A stretch of DNA of 64,000 bases from Leifsonia xyli (GCA_001647635.1 CP014761.1:248001-312000); one strand, 5' to 3'; shown: positions 16,863-25,612, numbered from the stretch's first letter. Numbers and translations: made by a program. The notes: generated by a model from the sequence alone, not told the origin.

Positions 16863-17654
16863 TCAATACCAGTTGAAGGACTCCGAGTGGCCCCAGGCGC
16901 CGCACGGGGTGCCGTAGCCGCGGGCGATGTAGTCGAGGCCCCACTTGATCTGCGTGGTGGCGTTGCTCGCCCAGTCGCTGCCGAACGAGGCCATCTTGCT
17001 GCCGGGGAGCGCCTGCGGGATGCCGGTGGCGCCGCTGCCCGAGTTGGAGGCCTGGTAGTTCCAGCCGGACTCGCGCTGCCAGAGCTTGTCGAGGCAGCTG
17101 AACTGGTCCGCGCCCCAGCCGTACTGGCTGGAGGCCAGGCTCGCGGCGGTCGCCTTGGCGCCGTCGACGGTGTTCGCGTTGGCCTGCGCGGCGGCCGCGG
17201 CGGCGGCTGCAGCAGCGGCGGCAGCGGCGACCTGGCGGTCGTGCTCGGCGCCGGCGGCGGCCAGAGCGTCGGACGCGGCCTTCGTCTTGTCGATTGAGTC
17301 GCGGAGCTTGTCGTCATTCAGCTTGGTGAAGCTGGTGAGGCCCGCGATCGCCGTCTTGGCGGCGGAGGTGTCGACCTTCGTCTCGTTGGCGGCGACGGTG
17401 CTCTCCGCGCCGGTGAGGGTCGTCCTGGCTTCGCGCTCGAGGCGGTCGCGCACGATAGAGCCGTACACGCCGAGCTGCTCGTGACGCATCCCAGTGGATG
17501 CGCTGAGTTCGCGGGTCTCGCGCTCGCTGGCCTGCTGCTGGGCGACCGCGGGGGCGATCAGGCTGACGCTCATGATGAGGGTGGCGGCGCCGGTGACGAT
17601 GCGGGTGAAGGGGACGGGGCTGTCTTTGATGGTCTTGCGAAGAGTGCTGAGCAT
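16863..17654 (-). CDS. Secreted transglycosylase-like protein
   Basis: The 263-residue product begins with a charged stretch and hydrophobic core (TRIVTGAATLIMSVSLIAPAVAQ, signal peptide ending near residue 35). A helical, Ala-rich middle contains a run of about 14 alanines near residues 150-165. The C-terminal domain has a lysozyme-like pattern: CLDKLWQRESGWNYQASNSGSGATGIPQALPG, with Glu in WQRESGW as the candidate catalytic acid, and WGLDYIARGYGTPC at the end. It probably cuts peptidoglycan outside the cell. A 341-bp leader lies upstream. Confidence 0.85.
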   Translation of the reverse strand: MLSTLRKTIKDSPVPFTRIVTGAATLIMSVSLIAPAVAQQQASERETRELSASTGMRHEQLGVYGSIVRDRLEREARTTLTGAESTVAANETKVDTSAAKTAIAGLTSFTKLNDDKLRDSIDKTKAASDALAAAGAEHDRQVAAAAAAAAAAAAAAQANANTVDGAKATAASLASSQYGWGADQFSCLDKLWQRESGWNYQASNSGSGATGIPQALPGSKMASFGSDWASNATTQIKWGLDYIARGYGTPCGAWGHSESFNWY

Positions 17655-17995
17655 TGTGTTCCTGGATCGGGCTTCCCCGTCTGCGCACGACGCCGTCTCG
17701 GCGCGTGCGGGACCGCCGTTCATTCGGGGGCGGTCCTGCGGGCTGGCTGCCGCGAGCATGCGAGGAAGGGCCTCGTGGACCCGTGGTCCGGAAGGCGCGG
17801 CATGCGGCGCGGTTGTGCCGGGCGTGGGAAGGCCAGAGCATCCAGGAGCGGGCGCGGGGGCGCCTCAGGGTTGGGGGTGGGGGGGCTGGATGCCGCCTGC
17901 GCGGCACGGACGGCATATCCATCGCCGTCGTTAGAAGACCCTAGGCGCGGTTTCTGGACGGTTCGGGCATGGAACCTGGCAAAGTCGTGTACGCG
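17655..17995. other. 341-bp non-coding leader upstream of the transglycosylase-like gene
   Basis: No convincing gene on either strand. It holds a perfect 8-bp stem (17710-17717 with 17729-17736) 56 nt before the start codon at 17654, a G-rich cluster at 17856-17885 on the + strand, and on the minus strand a possible -10 hexamer TAGGGT (17938-17943). Long leaders of actinobacterial cell-wall hydrolases often carry a ydaO/c-di-AMP riboswitch; I looked for its conserved blocks and did not find them. Confidence 0.5.
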
Positions 17996-19264
17996 TCACC
18001 GATCGACGGCGGTCTCAGCGGCCGCTTCGGTCGCCTCCTGCGCCTCGACCTGAGCCTCCGCCGCGTCCATCCGGCGGTCCGTGATCCAGAGCATCGGGAT
18101 CAGCTGGAGCAGCACCAGCGCGCCCATGATGACGAACACCCACTGCACGCCGAGCAGCTGCCCGAGGAGCCCGCCCGCGGCGGCGCCGAGCGGCATCGTG
18201 CCCCACGCGAGCAGGCGGTAGGCGCTGTTGAGCCGGCCCAGCAGCCGGGTGGGGGTGATGCGCTGGCGAAGGGACACCGTGATGACATTCCAGATGGACA
18301 CGGTGATGCCTCCGAGAAGCATCCCGGCGCCGATGATGAACGGATTCGCAGTGAAGCCCGGCGTCGCGACGGTCAGCAGCGATCCGACGATCGTGAGCGC
18401 CAGCGCGCGCGAGCGTCCGAGCAAGCGCTCGGCGGGCTCGGCGAGGAACGTGCCCAGGACGCTTCCGATCGCCGAGAACGTGAGCAGCAGCCCGTACGCG
18501 GGATCGGAGAGCTTCATTACCGAGTCCGGGCCGGCGGCGTAGAGCACGAAGACGGTGAACACCGCCGAGCTCGCGAAGTTGAAGACGCCCACCATGATGG
18601 CGAGGGTGCGCAGCAGCGTGCTGCTCCCGAGGAAGCGGAGCCCCTCGGCGATGTCGGCGCGGATGGTCGTCGAGCCGCTCCGCTCGGCCGTGAACCGGCC
18701 CCGAACGAGCAGCAGGACGCCGATCGCGACGATCCACAGCAGGGCCGGCGCGCCGAAGGCGAAAGCCACGCCGATCGCGACGAGGAAGCCGCCGAGCGGA
18801 GGCCCCACGAACTCGTTGGCGGTGAGCTCCGCGGCGTAGAGCCGGCCGTTGGCCCGCGACAGGCGGTCCCGCGGCACCAGCTGCGGGAGGATCGACTGGG
18901 ACGACGTGTCATACACGGTCTCGGCGATCCCCACGCACAGCGCTGCGACGTACAGCAGCCAGATGGACCCGCCGCCGAGGACGGTCACGACCGTCAGGCA
19001 GGCGAGGAAGCCGGCTCGGGCGGTGTTGGCGACGAGCATCAGGCGACGGCGGTCGATCCGGTCCGCGAGGGCGCCTGCGGTGAGGGCGAACAGCAGCCAG
19101 GGGAGGGTGAAGGCGAAGCCGAGCCCGGCGATCAGGGCGGGGGAGTCGGTGTAGCGGATGGCGACGAGCGGCAGGGCGACCTTCATCGCGCCGTCGGCCA
19201 GGTTCGAGAGGCCGGCCGAGGTCCACAGCTTCCAGTAGCGCGCCCCGAGGCCGTTGGTGCTCAT
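17996..19264 (-). CDS. MFS exporter
   Basis: A 422-residue, about 12-helix major facilitator. The MFS_3-like signature DRIDRRRLMLVANTARAG (loop 2-3, about residues 58-75) and QLVPRDRLSRANGRLYAAEL are visible; the C-terminal tail is Ala/Glu-rich. It likely exports a drug or metabolite across the cytoplasmic membrane. The start MSTNGLG at 19264 is preferred to an upstream one at 19318, which would run into the operator region. A helix-turn-helix regulator is divergently transcribed 74 bp away. Its closest relative in the window is the broken MFS gene at 63540. Confidence 0.87.
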   Translation of the reverse strand: MSTNGLGARYWKLWTSAGLSNLADGAMKVALPLVAIRYTDSPALIAGLGFAFTLPWLLFALTAGALADRIDRRRLMLVANTARAGFLACLTVVTVLGGGSIWLLYVAALCVGIAETVYDTSSQSILPQLVPRDRLSRANGRLYAAELTANEFVGPPLGGFLVAIGVAFAFGAPALLWIVAIGVLLLVRGRFTAERSGSTTIRADIAEGLRFLGSSTLLRTLAIMVGVFNFASSAVFTVFVLYAAGPDSVMKLSDPAYGLLLTFSAIGSVLGTFLAEPAERLLGRSRALALTIVGSLLTVATPGFTANPFIIGAGMLLGGITVSIWNVITVSLRQRITPTRLLGRLNSAYRLLAWGTMPLGAAAGGLLGQLLGVQWVFVIMGALVLLQLIPMLWITDRRMDAAEAQVEAQEATEAAAETAVDR

Positions 19265-19283
19265 GGACTCAGCCTGGCACGTC

Positions 19284-19320
19284 GATTGGGAAAACTCAAT
19301 CGCATCGAAGAATCCCAATC
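19284..19320. promoter_or_regulatory. Candidate operator between the MFS exporter and its HTH regulator
   Basis: GATTG (19284-19288) and CAATC (19297-19301) form a palindrome with an 8-bp spacer, and a further CAATC half-site lies at 19316-19320. The cluster sits in the 74 bp between divergent starts, the usual place for an ArsR-type repressor that controls itself and the exporter. Not proven. Confidence 0.5.
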
Positions 19321-19338
19321 AGTGGGTACGATGATGCC

Positions 19339-19890
19339 ATGAGCGAGGAGAGCAGGCCGGACCCGGACGCTAAGCGCCGACCCGCCACGCCGCAGGAGCT
19401 GAAGGCGATGTCGCACCCGCTTCGGGTGCGCATCCTGCGCCTCTGCGGCGACGGCGAGCTGACGAACAAGCAGCTCGCCGACCGGCTGGGGGTGGATGCG
19501 GGCACGGTGTACTACCACGTGCGCCAGCTGGTCGACGCCGGCTTCCTCGAGCCGGCGGCGGTGAGAACGGGGGAGTCCGGCGCCCTGGAGAAGCCGTACC
19601 GCTCGACCGGCAAGAGCTGGTGGCTGTCGGCGCCGCTCGAGGACATCGACCTCTCGCACGGCCTCGCCCCGGTGGAGGCCTTCCAGCAGGAGCTCGCCGA
19701 AGCGGGTCCCGCCTCCATCGCCACCTACGCGCGGTTCTCGCTGCACCTGTCACCGGAGGACCTCGCCGAGCTCGACCGGCGCATCGTCGCGGTGCTCGAC
19801 GACTACGTCGAGACCGACGCCGAACGGTCGCACCTGCCCGCGCACGGCGGCATCTTCCTGCTGCACCGCGCGCCGGGCGCCGCCGACTGA
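19339..19890 (+). CDS. ArsR-like winged-helix transcriptional regulator
   Basis: A 183-residue protein. The winged helix is SHPLRVRILRLCGDGELTNKQLADRLGVDAGTVYYHVRQLVDAGFLEP in total (residues ~25-72), with NKQLADRLG and GTVYYHVRQL as the two recognition-region helices. The C-terminal half, predicted to be helical, probably senses a ligand or mediates dimerisation. It is divergent from the MFS exporter and most likely represses it. A second HTH of the same type precedes the MFS gene at 63540. Confidence 0.88.
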   Translation: MSEESRPDPDAKRRPATPQELKAMSHPLRVRILRLCGDGELTNKQLADRLGVDAGTVYYHVRQLVDAGFLEPAAVRTGESGALEKPYRSTGKSWWLSAPLEDIDLSHGLAPVEAFQQELAEAGPASIATYARFSLHLSPEDLAELDRRIVAVLDDYVETDAERSHLPAHGGIFLLHRAPGAAD

Positions 19891-19894
19891 GCGC

Positions 19895-20197
19895 TCAGAG
19901 CGCCTTCGCCGCGGCGGCCAGCACCTGCGCCAGGGTCGGCACTCCCTCCGCGCGGAACACCTCGGACCCGTCCGAGCCTGTGACGATCACCGTCGGCGTC
20001 GAGCGGATGCCGTCGCGCTCGGCCTGCTCCAGGTTGCGCGCCACATCCCGCTCGGTCACGCGGATGCGCGGCGCGAGCCGGGAGGCCTCCGCCAGAACGG
20101 CGCGCGTCTGCATGCACGGCTCGCAGAAGGCGGACGTGTAGAGCGTGAGCTGCGCGTCCCGGGTGTCCGCCGGGTCAACGGCCGGTGTCGAATCCAC
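19895..20197 (-). CDS. Thioredoxin/glutaredoxin-fold protein with CxxC
   Basis: A 100-residue protein. LTLYTSAFCEPCMQTRAVL contains the redox motif CEPC near residues 26-29, and GIRSTPTVIV carries the cis-proline. This suits a small glutaredoxin/NrdH-like or thioredoxin-like reductant in the cytoplasm. The start is GTG at 20197; a short acidic N-terminal extension precedes the fold. Its stop lies four bases from the convergent HTH gene. Confidence 0.82.
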   Translation of the reverse strand: MDSTPAVDPADTRDAQLTLYTSAFCEPCMQTRAVLAEASRLAPRIRVTERDVARNLEQAERDGIRSTPTVIVTGSDGSEVFRAEGVPTLAQVLAAAAKAL

Positions 20198-20293
20198 ACC
20201 GTCAGTGTACGTCCGGCGAAATCGGGGCGACGATCGAGCGGAACCCGCTGTCGGCGCACCCGTGGCGGACCCGCGCCGATCCATCATCGAAGC

Positions 20294-21091
20294 GTGAGCC
20301 GATCGACCTTCACGCGCTACGTCGCCCTCGGAGACTCGCTCACCGAGGGCCTGTGCGACAGCGCGCCCGGGCAGCCGGACGCGTTCCTCGGCTGGGCGGA
20401 CCGCTTGGCCGGCATCCTGGACGGCGACGCCCGGCTCGCCGGCGCTTCCGTCGAGTTCGCCAATCTCGCCGTCCGCGGCCGCCGCATCGCGGACGTGGTG
20501 GACGCGCAGGTGCCGCACGCGCTCCAGCTCGGGCCCGACCTCGTCTCGGTGATGGTCGGCGGCAACGACCTGATGAGCCCCGCCGCCGACCCGGATGCGC
20601 TGGCCGCCCGACTGGAGTCCGGCATCCGGTCGCTGCGCGCGTCCGGCGCCACGGTGCTCCTGGCGAACATCTTCGACCCGCAGTTCGCGTTCTTCCTCAA
20701 GCCGTTCCGGGGGCGCGCGGCCGTCTTCAACGCGAACATCTGGAGCATCGCCCGCGACCAGCGCGCGATCGTGCTCGACGTCTGGGGCGTGCGCGAGTTC
20801 CGCGACCCGGCGATGTGGGCGTCGGACCGGGTCCACCTCAGCACGCGCGGCCACCGCCTCCTCGCCGCGCAGGCCGCGCACGCGCTCGGCGTGCCGTTCG
20901 CGCAGATCGGTGGCCCGGAGGCGTCCGCGCCGCCCGACGACCCGCCCGCGCCGCCCGACGCGGTGCCGCTGCGCACCTGGCTGCGGGTGTACGCGATCCC
21001 GTGGGTCGCCCGCCGCGTGCGGCACGTGTCCACGGGCGATGGACGCGGCCCCAAGCTGCCGGTGCCGAGGACCGTCGGAGGCCCGCACTAG
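20294..21091 (+). CDS. SGNH/GDSL hydrolase
   Basis: A 265-residue serine esterase-like protein. Block I is [10 protein letters not shown] (catalytic Ser near residue 14), block II LAVRGRR, block [13 protein letters not shown] (oxyanion Gly and Asn), and block [12 protein letters not shown] (catalytic Asp and His). The C-terminal ~70 residues are Pro/Arg-rich and outside the fold. There is no signal peptide, so it is probably cytoplasmic. The start is GTG at 20294. It is followed by oligoribonuclease after 10 bp. Confidence 0.88.
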   Translation: MSRSTFTRYVALGDSLTEGLCDSAPGQPDAFLGWADRLAGILDGDARLAGASVEFANLAVRGRRIADVVDAQVPHALQLGPDLVSVMVGGNDLMSPAADPDALAARLESGIRSLRASGATVLLANIFDPQFAFFLKPFRGRAAVFNANIWSIARDQRAIVLDVWGVREFRDPAMWASDRVHLSTRGHRLLAAQAAHALGVPFAQIGGPEASAPPDDPPAPPDAVPLRTWLRVYAIPWVARRVRHVSTGDGRGPKLPVPRTVGGPH

Positions 21092-21101
21092 ACTCGCTGG
21101 T

Positions 21102-21725
21102 ATGGCTACCTCCTCGGATCGACTGGTCTGGATCGACTGCGAGATGACCGGCCTCGACCTCGAGGTCGACGAGCTCGTCGAGATCGCGGTGGTGATCACC
21201 GACTTCGAGCTGAACGTGCTCGACCCGGGCCTCAGCATCGTCATCAAGCCCGACGACTCGGCGCTCGAGCACATGGGCGACTTCGTGCGCCAGATGCACA
21301 CCACCTCCGGGCTGATCGAAGAGATCCCGAACGGCAAGAGCCTCGCCGAGGCCGAGTACGAGGTGCTGGAGTACGTGCTGAAGTTCGCGCCGACCGCGCG
21401 CACCGCCCCGCTCGCCGGCAACACCATCGGCACCGACCGCATGTTCCTCGCGAAGTACATGCCGCGGCTCGACAACCACCTGCACTACCGCAACGTCGAC
21501 GTGTCCTCGATCAAGGAGCTGGCCCGCCGCTGGTTCCCGCGCATCTACTTCAACGCCCCCGAGAAGAACGGCGGCCACCGCGCCCTCGCCGACATCCTCG
21601 AGTCCATCCGCGAGCTCGACTACTACCGCTCCGCCGCGTTCGTCGCGCCTCCCGGCCCGACGACCGAGGACGTGCAGGCTGTGGCCTCCGGCGTCGTGGA
21701 AAAATGGGCTCCCCGGATGTACTAG
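21102..21725 (+). CDS. orn: Oligoribonuclease
   Basis: A 207-residue DEDDh 3'-5' exonuclease that finishes RNA decay by degrading 2-5-mers and pGpG. The Exo I motif is [21 protein letters not shown] (Asp and Glu), Exo II is [16 protein letters not shown], and Exo III is [14 protein letters not shown] (His and Asp). Length and order are typical. A tRNA-His gene follows 36 bp downstream, its promoter probably lying at the end of orn (TAGAAT at 21723-21728). Confidence 0.96.
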   Translation: MATSSDRLVWIDCEMTGLDLEVDELVEIAVVITDFELNVLDPGLSIVIKPDDSALEHMGDFVRQMHTTSGLIEEIPNGKSLAEAEYEVLEYVLKFAPTARTAPLAGNTIGTDRMFLAKYMPRLDNHLHYRNVDVSSIKELARRWFPRIYFNAPEKNGGHRALADILESIRELDYYRSAAFVAPPGPTTEDVQAVASGVVEKWAPRMY

Positions 21726-21761
21726 AATCGATGAGTTGCCCCGCCTGCCGCGGGTGCACTT

Positions 21762-21838
21762 GGTGGGTATAGCTCAGTTGGTAGAGCGCCTGGTTGTGGT
21801 CCAGGAGGTCGCGGGTTCAAGCCCCGTTACTCACCCCA
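21762..21838 (+). tRNA. tRNA-His (GTG)
   Basis: A standard cloverleaf: acceptor stem GTGGGTA/TACTCAC, D-arm, anticodon loop TTGTGGT (anticodon GTG at 21796-21798), T-loop TTCAAGC and an encoded CCA at 21836-21838. The extra G at 21762 opposite discriminator C is the G-1 diagnostic for histidine tRNA. Confidence 0.97.
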
Positions 21839-21842
21839 AGCG

Positions 21843-21874
21843 AAAGGCCCGGCTCCAGATGGAGCCGGGCCTTT
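21843..21874 (+). terminator. Intrinsic terminator after tRNA-His
   Basis: A perfect 15-bp stem: AAAGGCCCGGCTCCA (21843-21857) with its complement at 21860-21874, a 2-nt loop (more in practice), and CTTTCTC following. It lies four bases after the tRNA CCA end. Confidence 0.9.
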
Positions 21875-21893
21875 CTCGTCGTTCAAGCCCGCT

Positions 21894-21952
21894 CCGATTC
21901 GTGCCGAATGAGCGCCATTCGTCACGAATAGCGCTCATTCGGCACGAATCGG
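21894..21952. repeat. Class A intergenic palindromic array, copy 1
   Basis: Two perfectly complementary 22-nt arms (21894-21915 and 21931-21952). Inside are three 13-bp near-palindromes of form ATTCG-NNN-CGAAT starting at 21897, 21917 and 21937, exactly 20 bp apart, joined by 7-bp linkers that also pair. It lies between the convergent tRNA-His and tRNA-Arg genes. The whole unit can fold into one long hairpin or bind a repeated dimeric protein; which is unknown. Confidence 0.9.
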
Positions 21953-21976
21953 CGGGGTGGGCTGGAGAGTGGTGGA

Positions 21977-22052
21977 TGGTGCCCCCGGCAGGAATCGAAC
22001 CTGCGACCAAGAGATTAGAAGGCTCCTGCTCTATCCGCTGAGCTACGGGGGC
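21977..22052 (-). tRNA. tRNA-Arg (TCT)
   Basis: The cloverleaf on the minus strand has acceptor GCCCCCG/CGGGGGC, anticodon loop CTTCTAA (anticodon TCT, positions 22017-22019), T-arm GCAGG-TTCGATT-CCTGC, discriminator A and encoded CCA (21977-21979). The anticodon stem GGAGC/TCTCT has a C-T mismatch at the loop-closing pair and one G-T pair. Confidence 0.95.
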
Positions 22053-22070
22053 GTCGCCTCCACGATACCG

Positions 22071-23414
22071 TCAGAGCGTCGCGCCGCTCTTCCCGGCGCG
22101 GTTGACGATCGCGATCACCGGCCGCCGACCGCGCAGACCGAACCGCAGCCGGAGGCTCGACTGGCGCGCGATCAGCACGGCGATGACCGTCGCGGCCGCG
22201 GCCGGCACGAGTCCCGAGATGGCCATCGCGATGTGCGGGCCGACCTGCTCCACGATCCAGCCCATCAGCGGTCCGCCGAGAGCCTGCCCGCCGAGCAGCA
22301 CGAGGATGTACAGCGAGATCACGCGTCCGCGGATCTGCACGTTCGACGACATCTGCACGAGCGAGTTCGCGGCGGTGATGAACAGCAGGTTCCCGACGCC
22401 GATGCAGATCAGCAGCATCCCGAACGCCAGCTCGCCGGGCGCGAAGCCGGCCAGCGCCTGCACGATCCCGAGCGCCGCGGCGGTGCCGACGACCATGGAC
22501 AGGCGCACGCTCGTCCGGCGGGTCGAGGCGAGCGCTCCGGTGAGCGCGCCCGCCGCGACGAGCGCGTTGAACAGTCCGTAACCCTGGGCGCCGACATGGA
22601 AGACGTCGTTGGCGTACGCCGCCAGGAACACCGGCATGTTGAAGGCGAACACCGCGATCACCGCGACCATGACGACGGTCCAGAAGATCACGGGCTTGCG
22701 GCGCACGTAGCGCATCCCCTCGGCCAGCTGACCCTTGCGGCGCGGGGCGGCGGGGGAGGAGTGCAGTTCCGAGCGCTTGAGGGTCGCGACCGCGAACACC
22801 ACCGCGAGACACGCGACCGCGTTGATCGCGAACGACCAGCCGCCGCCGACCGCCGTGATGAGCACGCCGCCGAGCGCCGGACCGATGAGGCCGCCGAGCT
22901 GGAAGATCGACGAGTTGAGGCTGATCGCGTTGCGCAGATACGTCGGGCCGACGAGCTCGTTCACGAAGACCTGACGCGCCGGGTTGTCGACCACGGTCAC
23001 GAGGCCCAGCGCGAAGGAGATCGCGTAGACGTGCCACACCTCGATGCCGCCCGAGAGCGTCAGCACCGCGAGGAGGGCCGCGAGGCCGGCCGCGCACGAC
23101 TGGGTGATGACGAGGAGGGTCTGCTTGGAGTAGCGGTCTGCGATCACGCCGCCCCACAGCCCGAGGATCAGCATCGGGGTGAACTGCATGAACACCGTGA
23201 TCCCGACCGCGGCGACGCTGCCCGACAGCTGCAGGACCAGCCAGTCCATGGCGATCCGCTGCATCCACACCGCCGTGTTGGCGACGAGGTTGCTGGCGGC
23301 GAAGCGGCGGTAGTTCGGCACCCGGAGGGAGGCGAAGGTCTCGCGCCACGGCGGCCTGGCGGAGAGGACCGGCATGGGTCCGGTGAGCGGGGCCGCTGCG
23401 GTGGAGTGCGCCAC
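22071..23414 (-). CDS. MFS_3-family exporter
   Basis: A 447-residue, 12-helix major facilitator resembling enterobactin-exporter-type MFS_3 proteins. It starts ...LRVPNYRRFAASNLVANTAVWMQRIAMDWLVLQ (residues ~30-62), has the loop GGVIADRYSKQTLLVITQ and FVNELVGPTYLRNAISLNS. It would extrude a small molecule or siderophore. GTG at 23414 with GAGGTAACA upstream is the likely start; longer in-frame readings are not conserved. A LysR regulator is divergent from it. Confidence 0.88.
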   Translation of the reverse strand: MAHSTAAAPLTGPMPVLSARPPWRETFASLRVPNYRRFAASNLVANTAVWMQRIAMDWLVLQLSGSVAAVGITVFMQFTPMLILGLWGGVIADRYSKQTLLVITQSCAAGLAALLAVLTLSGGIEVWHVYAISFALGLVTVVDNPARQVFVNELVGPTYLRNAISLNSSIFQLGGLIGPALGGVLITAVGGGWSFAINAVACLAVVFAVATLKRSELHSSPAAPRRKGQLAEGMRYVRRKPVIFWTVVMVAVIAVFAFNMPVFLAAYANDVFHVGAQGYGLFNALVAAGALTGALASTRRTSVRLSMVVGTAAALGIVQALAGFAPGELAFGMLLICIGVGNLLFITAANSLVQMSSNVQIRGRVISLYILVLLGGQALGGPLMGWIVEQVGPHIAMAISGLVPAAAATVIAVLIARQSSLRLRFGLRGRRPVIAIVNRAGKSGATL

Positions 23415-23451
23415 TGTGGTGTTACCTCGATGTCGTCGCTGGTTTCGTATG

Positions 23452-23468
23452 ATGTCTCGCTTCGACAT
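23452..23468. promoter_or_regulatory. Candidate LysR operator
   Basis: ATGTC (23452-23456) and GACAT (23464-23468) form a dyad in the 124 bp between the divergent MFS and lysR-type starts. LysR proteins bind interrupted dyads at such positions. The match to a T-N11-A box is only approximate. Confidence 0.35.
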
Positions 23469-23538
23469 TACGCATCCGGGGCTATTCTTGTTCCCGATAA
23501 CGGCTATAACTCCCATTGGCTTTTCGAATGGACGCGGA

Positions 23539-24393
23539 ATGTTCGACCCGGTGCTCCTCCAGACGTTCCTCGCGGTCGCCGACACGCGCAGTTTCACGAA
23601 GGCGGCGGCGCGGCTGGGGATCAGCCAGCCGACCGTCAGCCAGCACATCCGCAAGCTGGAGCAGTCCGCCAAGCGGCAGCTGATCGCGCGCGACACCCGT
23701 GAGGTGCGGCTCACCGACAACGGGGATGCGATGGCCGGCTTCGCGCGCACCATCCTCGCCGCGCTGGCGGAGGCCGACAGCTACTTCAGCGGCTCGGCGA
23801 TGCGCGGCCGGTTGCGGTTCGGCGCGGCCGACGACCTCGCGATCACGACGCTGCCGCGCATCCTGCGCCATTTCCGGCAGCAGAACCCGCAGATCAACCT
23901 GGAGCTGACCGTCGACCAGTCGGCTCCGCTGCACCGCAAGCTGAAAGCCGGCCACCTCGACCTCATCTTCATCAAGCAGACGCCCGGCACCACCGAGGGC
24001 GCGGTGGTCGCGACCGACGAACTGGTGTGGATGGGGCAGGAGAAGACCATCCTCGACCCCGACGGGCCGGTGCCGCTCATCGCCTACCAGGGCCCGAGCA
24101 TCAGCCGGCAGGCGGCGATCGACGCGCTGGAGGCGGCGGGACGCACCTGGCGGATCACCTGCAACACCCGCGAGGTGAACGGGGTGCTCGCCGCGGTGCG
24201 CGCAGGCATCGGCGTTGCGGTGTTCCCGCGGTCGCTGATCCCCACGGACCTCATCAAGGTGACGAACCGGTTCGGGCTGCCGGAGCTCGGACACGTGGAC
24301 TTCACGCTGCTCTCGAACCCGTCCGCCGCCCGCGAGCCGGTGGAGGCGCTGACGACCGCCATCCTCGCCCGCGCCGTCAGCCGGGTCGCGTAG
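23539..24393 (+). CDS. LysR-family transcriptional regulator
   Basis: A 284-residue protein. The N-terminal winged helix reads LLQTFLAVADTRSFTKAAARLGISQPTVSQHIRKLE within residues ~5-42, the classic LysR pattern. The remainder is the periplasmic-binding-protein-like effector domain (GRLRFGAADDLAITTLPRIL ... VRAGIGVAVFPRSLI). It probably controls the divergent MFS exporter and itself. The start is ATG 23539 (MFDPVLL); upstream in-frame starts would extend into the promoter region. Confidence 0.92.
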   Translation: MFDPVLLQTFLAVADTRSFTKAAARLGISQPTVSQHIRKLEQSAKRQLIARDTREVRLTDNGDAMAGFARTILAALAEADSYFSGSAMRGRLRFGAADDLAITTLPRILRHFRQQNPQINLELTVDQSAPLHRKLKAGHLDLIFIKQTPGTTEGAVVATDELVWMGQEKTILDPDGPVPLIAYQGPSISRQAAIDALEAAGRTWRITCNTREVNGVLAAVRAGIGVAVFPRSLIPTDLIKVTNRFGLPELGHVDFTLLSNPSAAREPVEALTTAILARAVSRVA

Positions 24394-24394
24394 C

Positions 24395-25612
24395 TCAGCC
24401 CTCGACCGGGATCGCGTCCGGGTCCGCCGGGCGCGCGCCGCCGTCGGGGCTTCGCCGTCGGAGCGTGAGGGCGACGAGCGGGAAGACCAGCACCGAGAGC
24501 ATCCCCGCTCCGACGAGCGCGGTCGCGGTGCCGACGGGGAGCTCGTGGTCGCGCACGCCGATCTGCGTCACCGCCACGATGATCGGAAGGCCGGTCGCCG
24601 CGAACAGCGTCAGCGAGGCGCGGTCGCGCGGCGTCGAGCCGGGCGGGGCGGAGAACGACGCCGGGATGCCGCGCACGACGATCAGCAGCAGCAGGAAGAT
24701 CGGCAGCAGGAGCAGAGCGCGCGGATCGCCGAGCAGCGCCTGCAGGTCGAAACCGATCCCGGTGTTGATGAAGAAGATCGGCACCAGCACCCCGAAGGCG
24801 ACCGCCTCCAGCTTGCTCTCGATCTGGTGCGCGTCCGCCGGCTCCGCGCCCGCCAGCAGGATGCGGATCAGCACGCCCGCGGCGAAGGCACCGAGCAGCA
24901 TGTCGAGGCCGAGGGCGATGCTCAGCCCGACCAGGGCCGCGATGATCAGGACCACGAACCGCACCGCGAACTGCCCGCTGGTGTGGAGGGTCGCGCGCAC
25001 CAGGGCGTGGAAGCGGCGGTGGCCGCCGCGGGAGGCGAACCAGATGGCTCCGCCCGCGATGATCGCGAAGCCGATCAGCACCAGCGCGGCGGCGAGCGGC
25101 CGTCGCCCGCTGAGGAACAGCGAGATGGCGAGGAGCGGACCGAACTCGCCGACGGCTCCCACCGCCGTGACCGCGCGGCCGAACGGCGTCCGCAGCTCGC
25201 CCGCATCCCGCAGCACCGGCATGAGCGTGCCCAGCGCCGTCGAGGTCAGCGCGATGCCGAGGTAGACGCCGCGGATCGCATCCCCGGCGATCAGCGCCGC
25301 CAGCAGGACCCCCGCCACGAGCGACACCACCCACAGCAGCGAGGCCTTGCGCAGCCGCCGCGCGCCGATGGCGGCGAAGTCGATCTCGTTCCCCGCCATG
25401 AAGAACAGGAACGCGAGGCCGAAGTTCGCGAGCGCGGTGAGCTCGGCGGTCTCCTTCACCCAGCCCAGCACGCTCGGTCCGATGATCAGCCCGAGCACGA
25501 TCTCGAAGACCACCAGCGGGATCTTCACCCAGCGTCCGATCGCCGTGGTCAGCAGCGCCGCCGCGACGGCGATCAGCGGGACGAGCACGACGGTCGTGAC
25601 AGCGGGGTCCAT
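24395..25612 (-). CDS. CPA2-type cation:proton antiporter
   Basis: A 405-residue membrane protein with about 11-12 hydrophobic segments. Typical features are IPLVVFEIVLGLIIGPSVLG near residues 31-50, NFGLAFLFFMAGNEID near 63-78 and GLSIALGLDMLLGAFAAGVLI further on (KefB/NhaS-like). It exchanges K+ or Na+ for H+ at the cytoplasmic membrane. It lacks a TrkA-N domain. The convergent lysR gene stops one base away, so transcripts must overlap. Confidence 0.88.
   Translation of the reverse strand: MDPAVTTVVLVPLIAVAAALLTTAIGRWVKIPLVVFEIVLGLIIGPSVLGWVKETAELTALANFGLAFLFFMAGNEIDFAAIGARRLRKASLLWVVSLVAGVLLAALIAGDAIRGVYLGIALTSTALGTLMPVLRDAGELRTPFGRAVTAVGAVGEFGPLLAISLFLSGRRPLAAALVLIGFAIIAGGAIWFASRGGHRRFHALVRATLHTSGQFAVRFVVLIIAALVGLSIALGLDMLLGAFAAGVLIRILLAGAEPADAHQIESKLEAVAFGVLVPIFFINTGIGFDLQALLGDPRALLLLPIFLLLLIVVRGIPASFSAPPGSTPRDRASLTLFAATGLPIIVAVTQIGVRDHELPVGTATALVGAGMLSVLVFPLVALTLRRRSPDGGARPADPDAIPVEG

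Noticed and set aside
17655..17995. Possible ydaO/c-di-AMP riboswitch before the transglycosylase-like gene
   Set aside because: The conserved blocks of that riboswitch are not visible on the minus strand; only a stem and a G-rich cluster are seen.
21894..21952. CRISPR-like repeat at the tRNA-His/tRNA-Arg junction
   Set aside because: The 20-bp repeated units are near-palindromes of one array with no unique spacers and no cas genes nearby.
21736..22041. Small protein spanning tRNA-His and tRNA-Arg
   Set aside because: The reading frame is an accidental translation of two tRNA genes, a terminator and a repeat.
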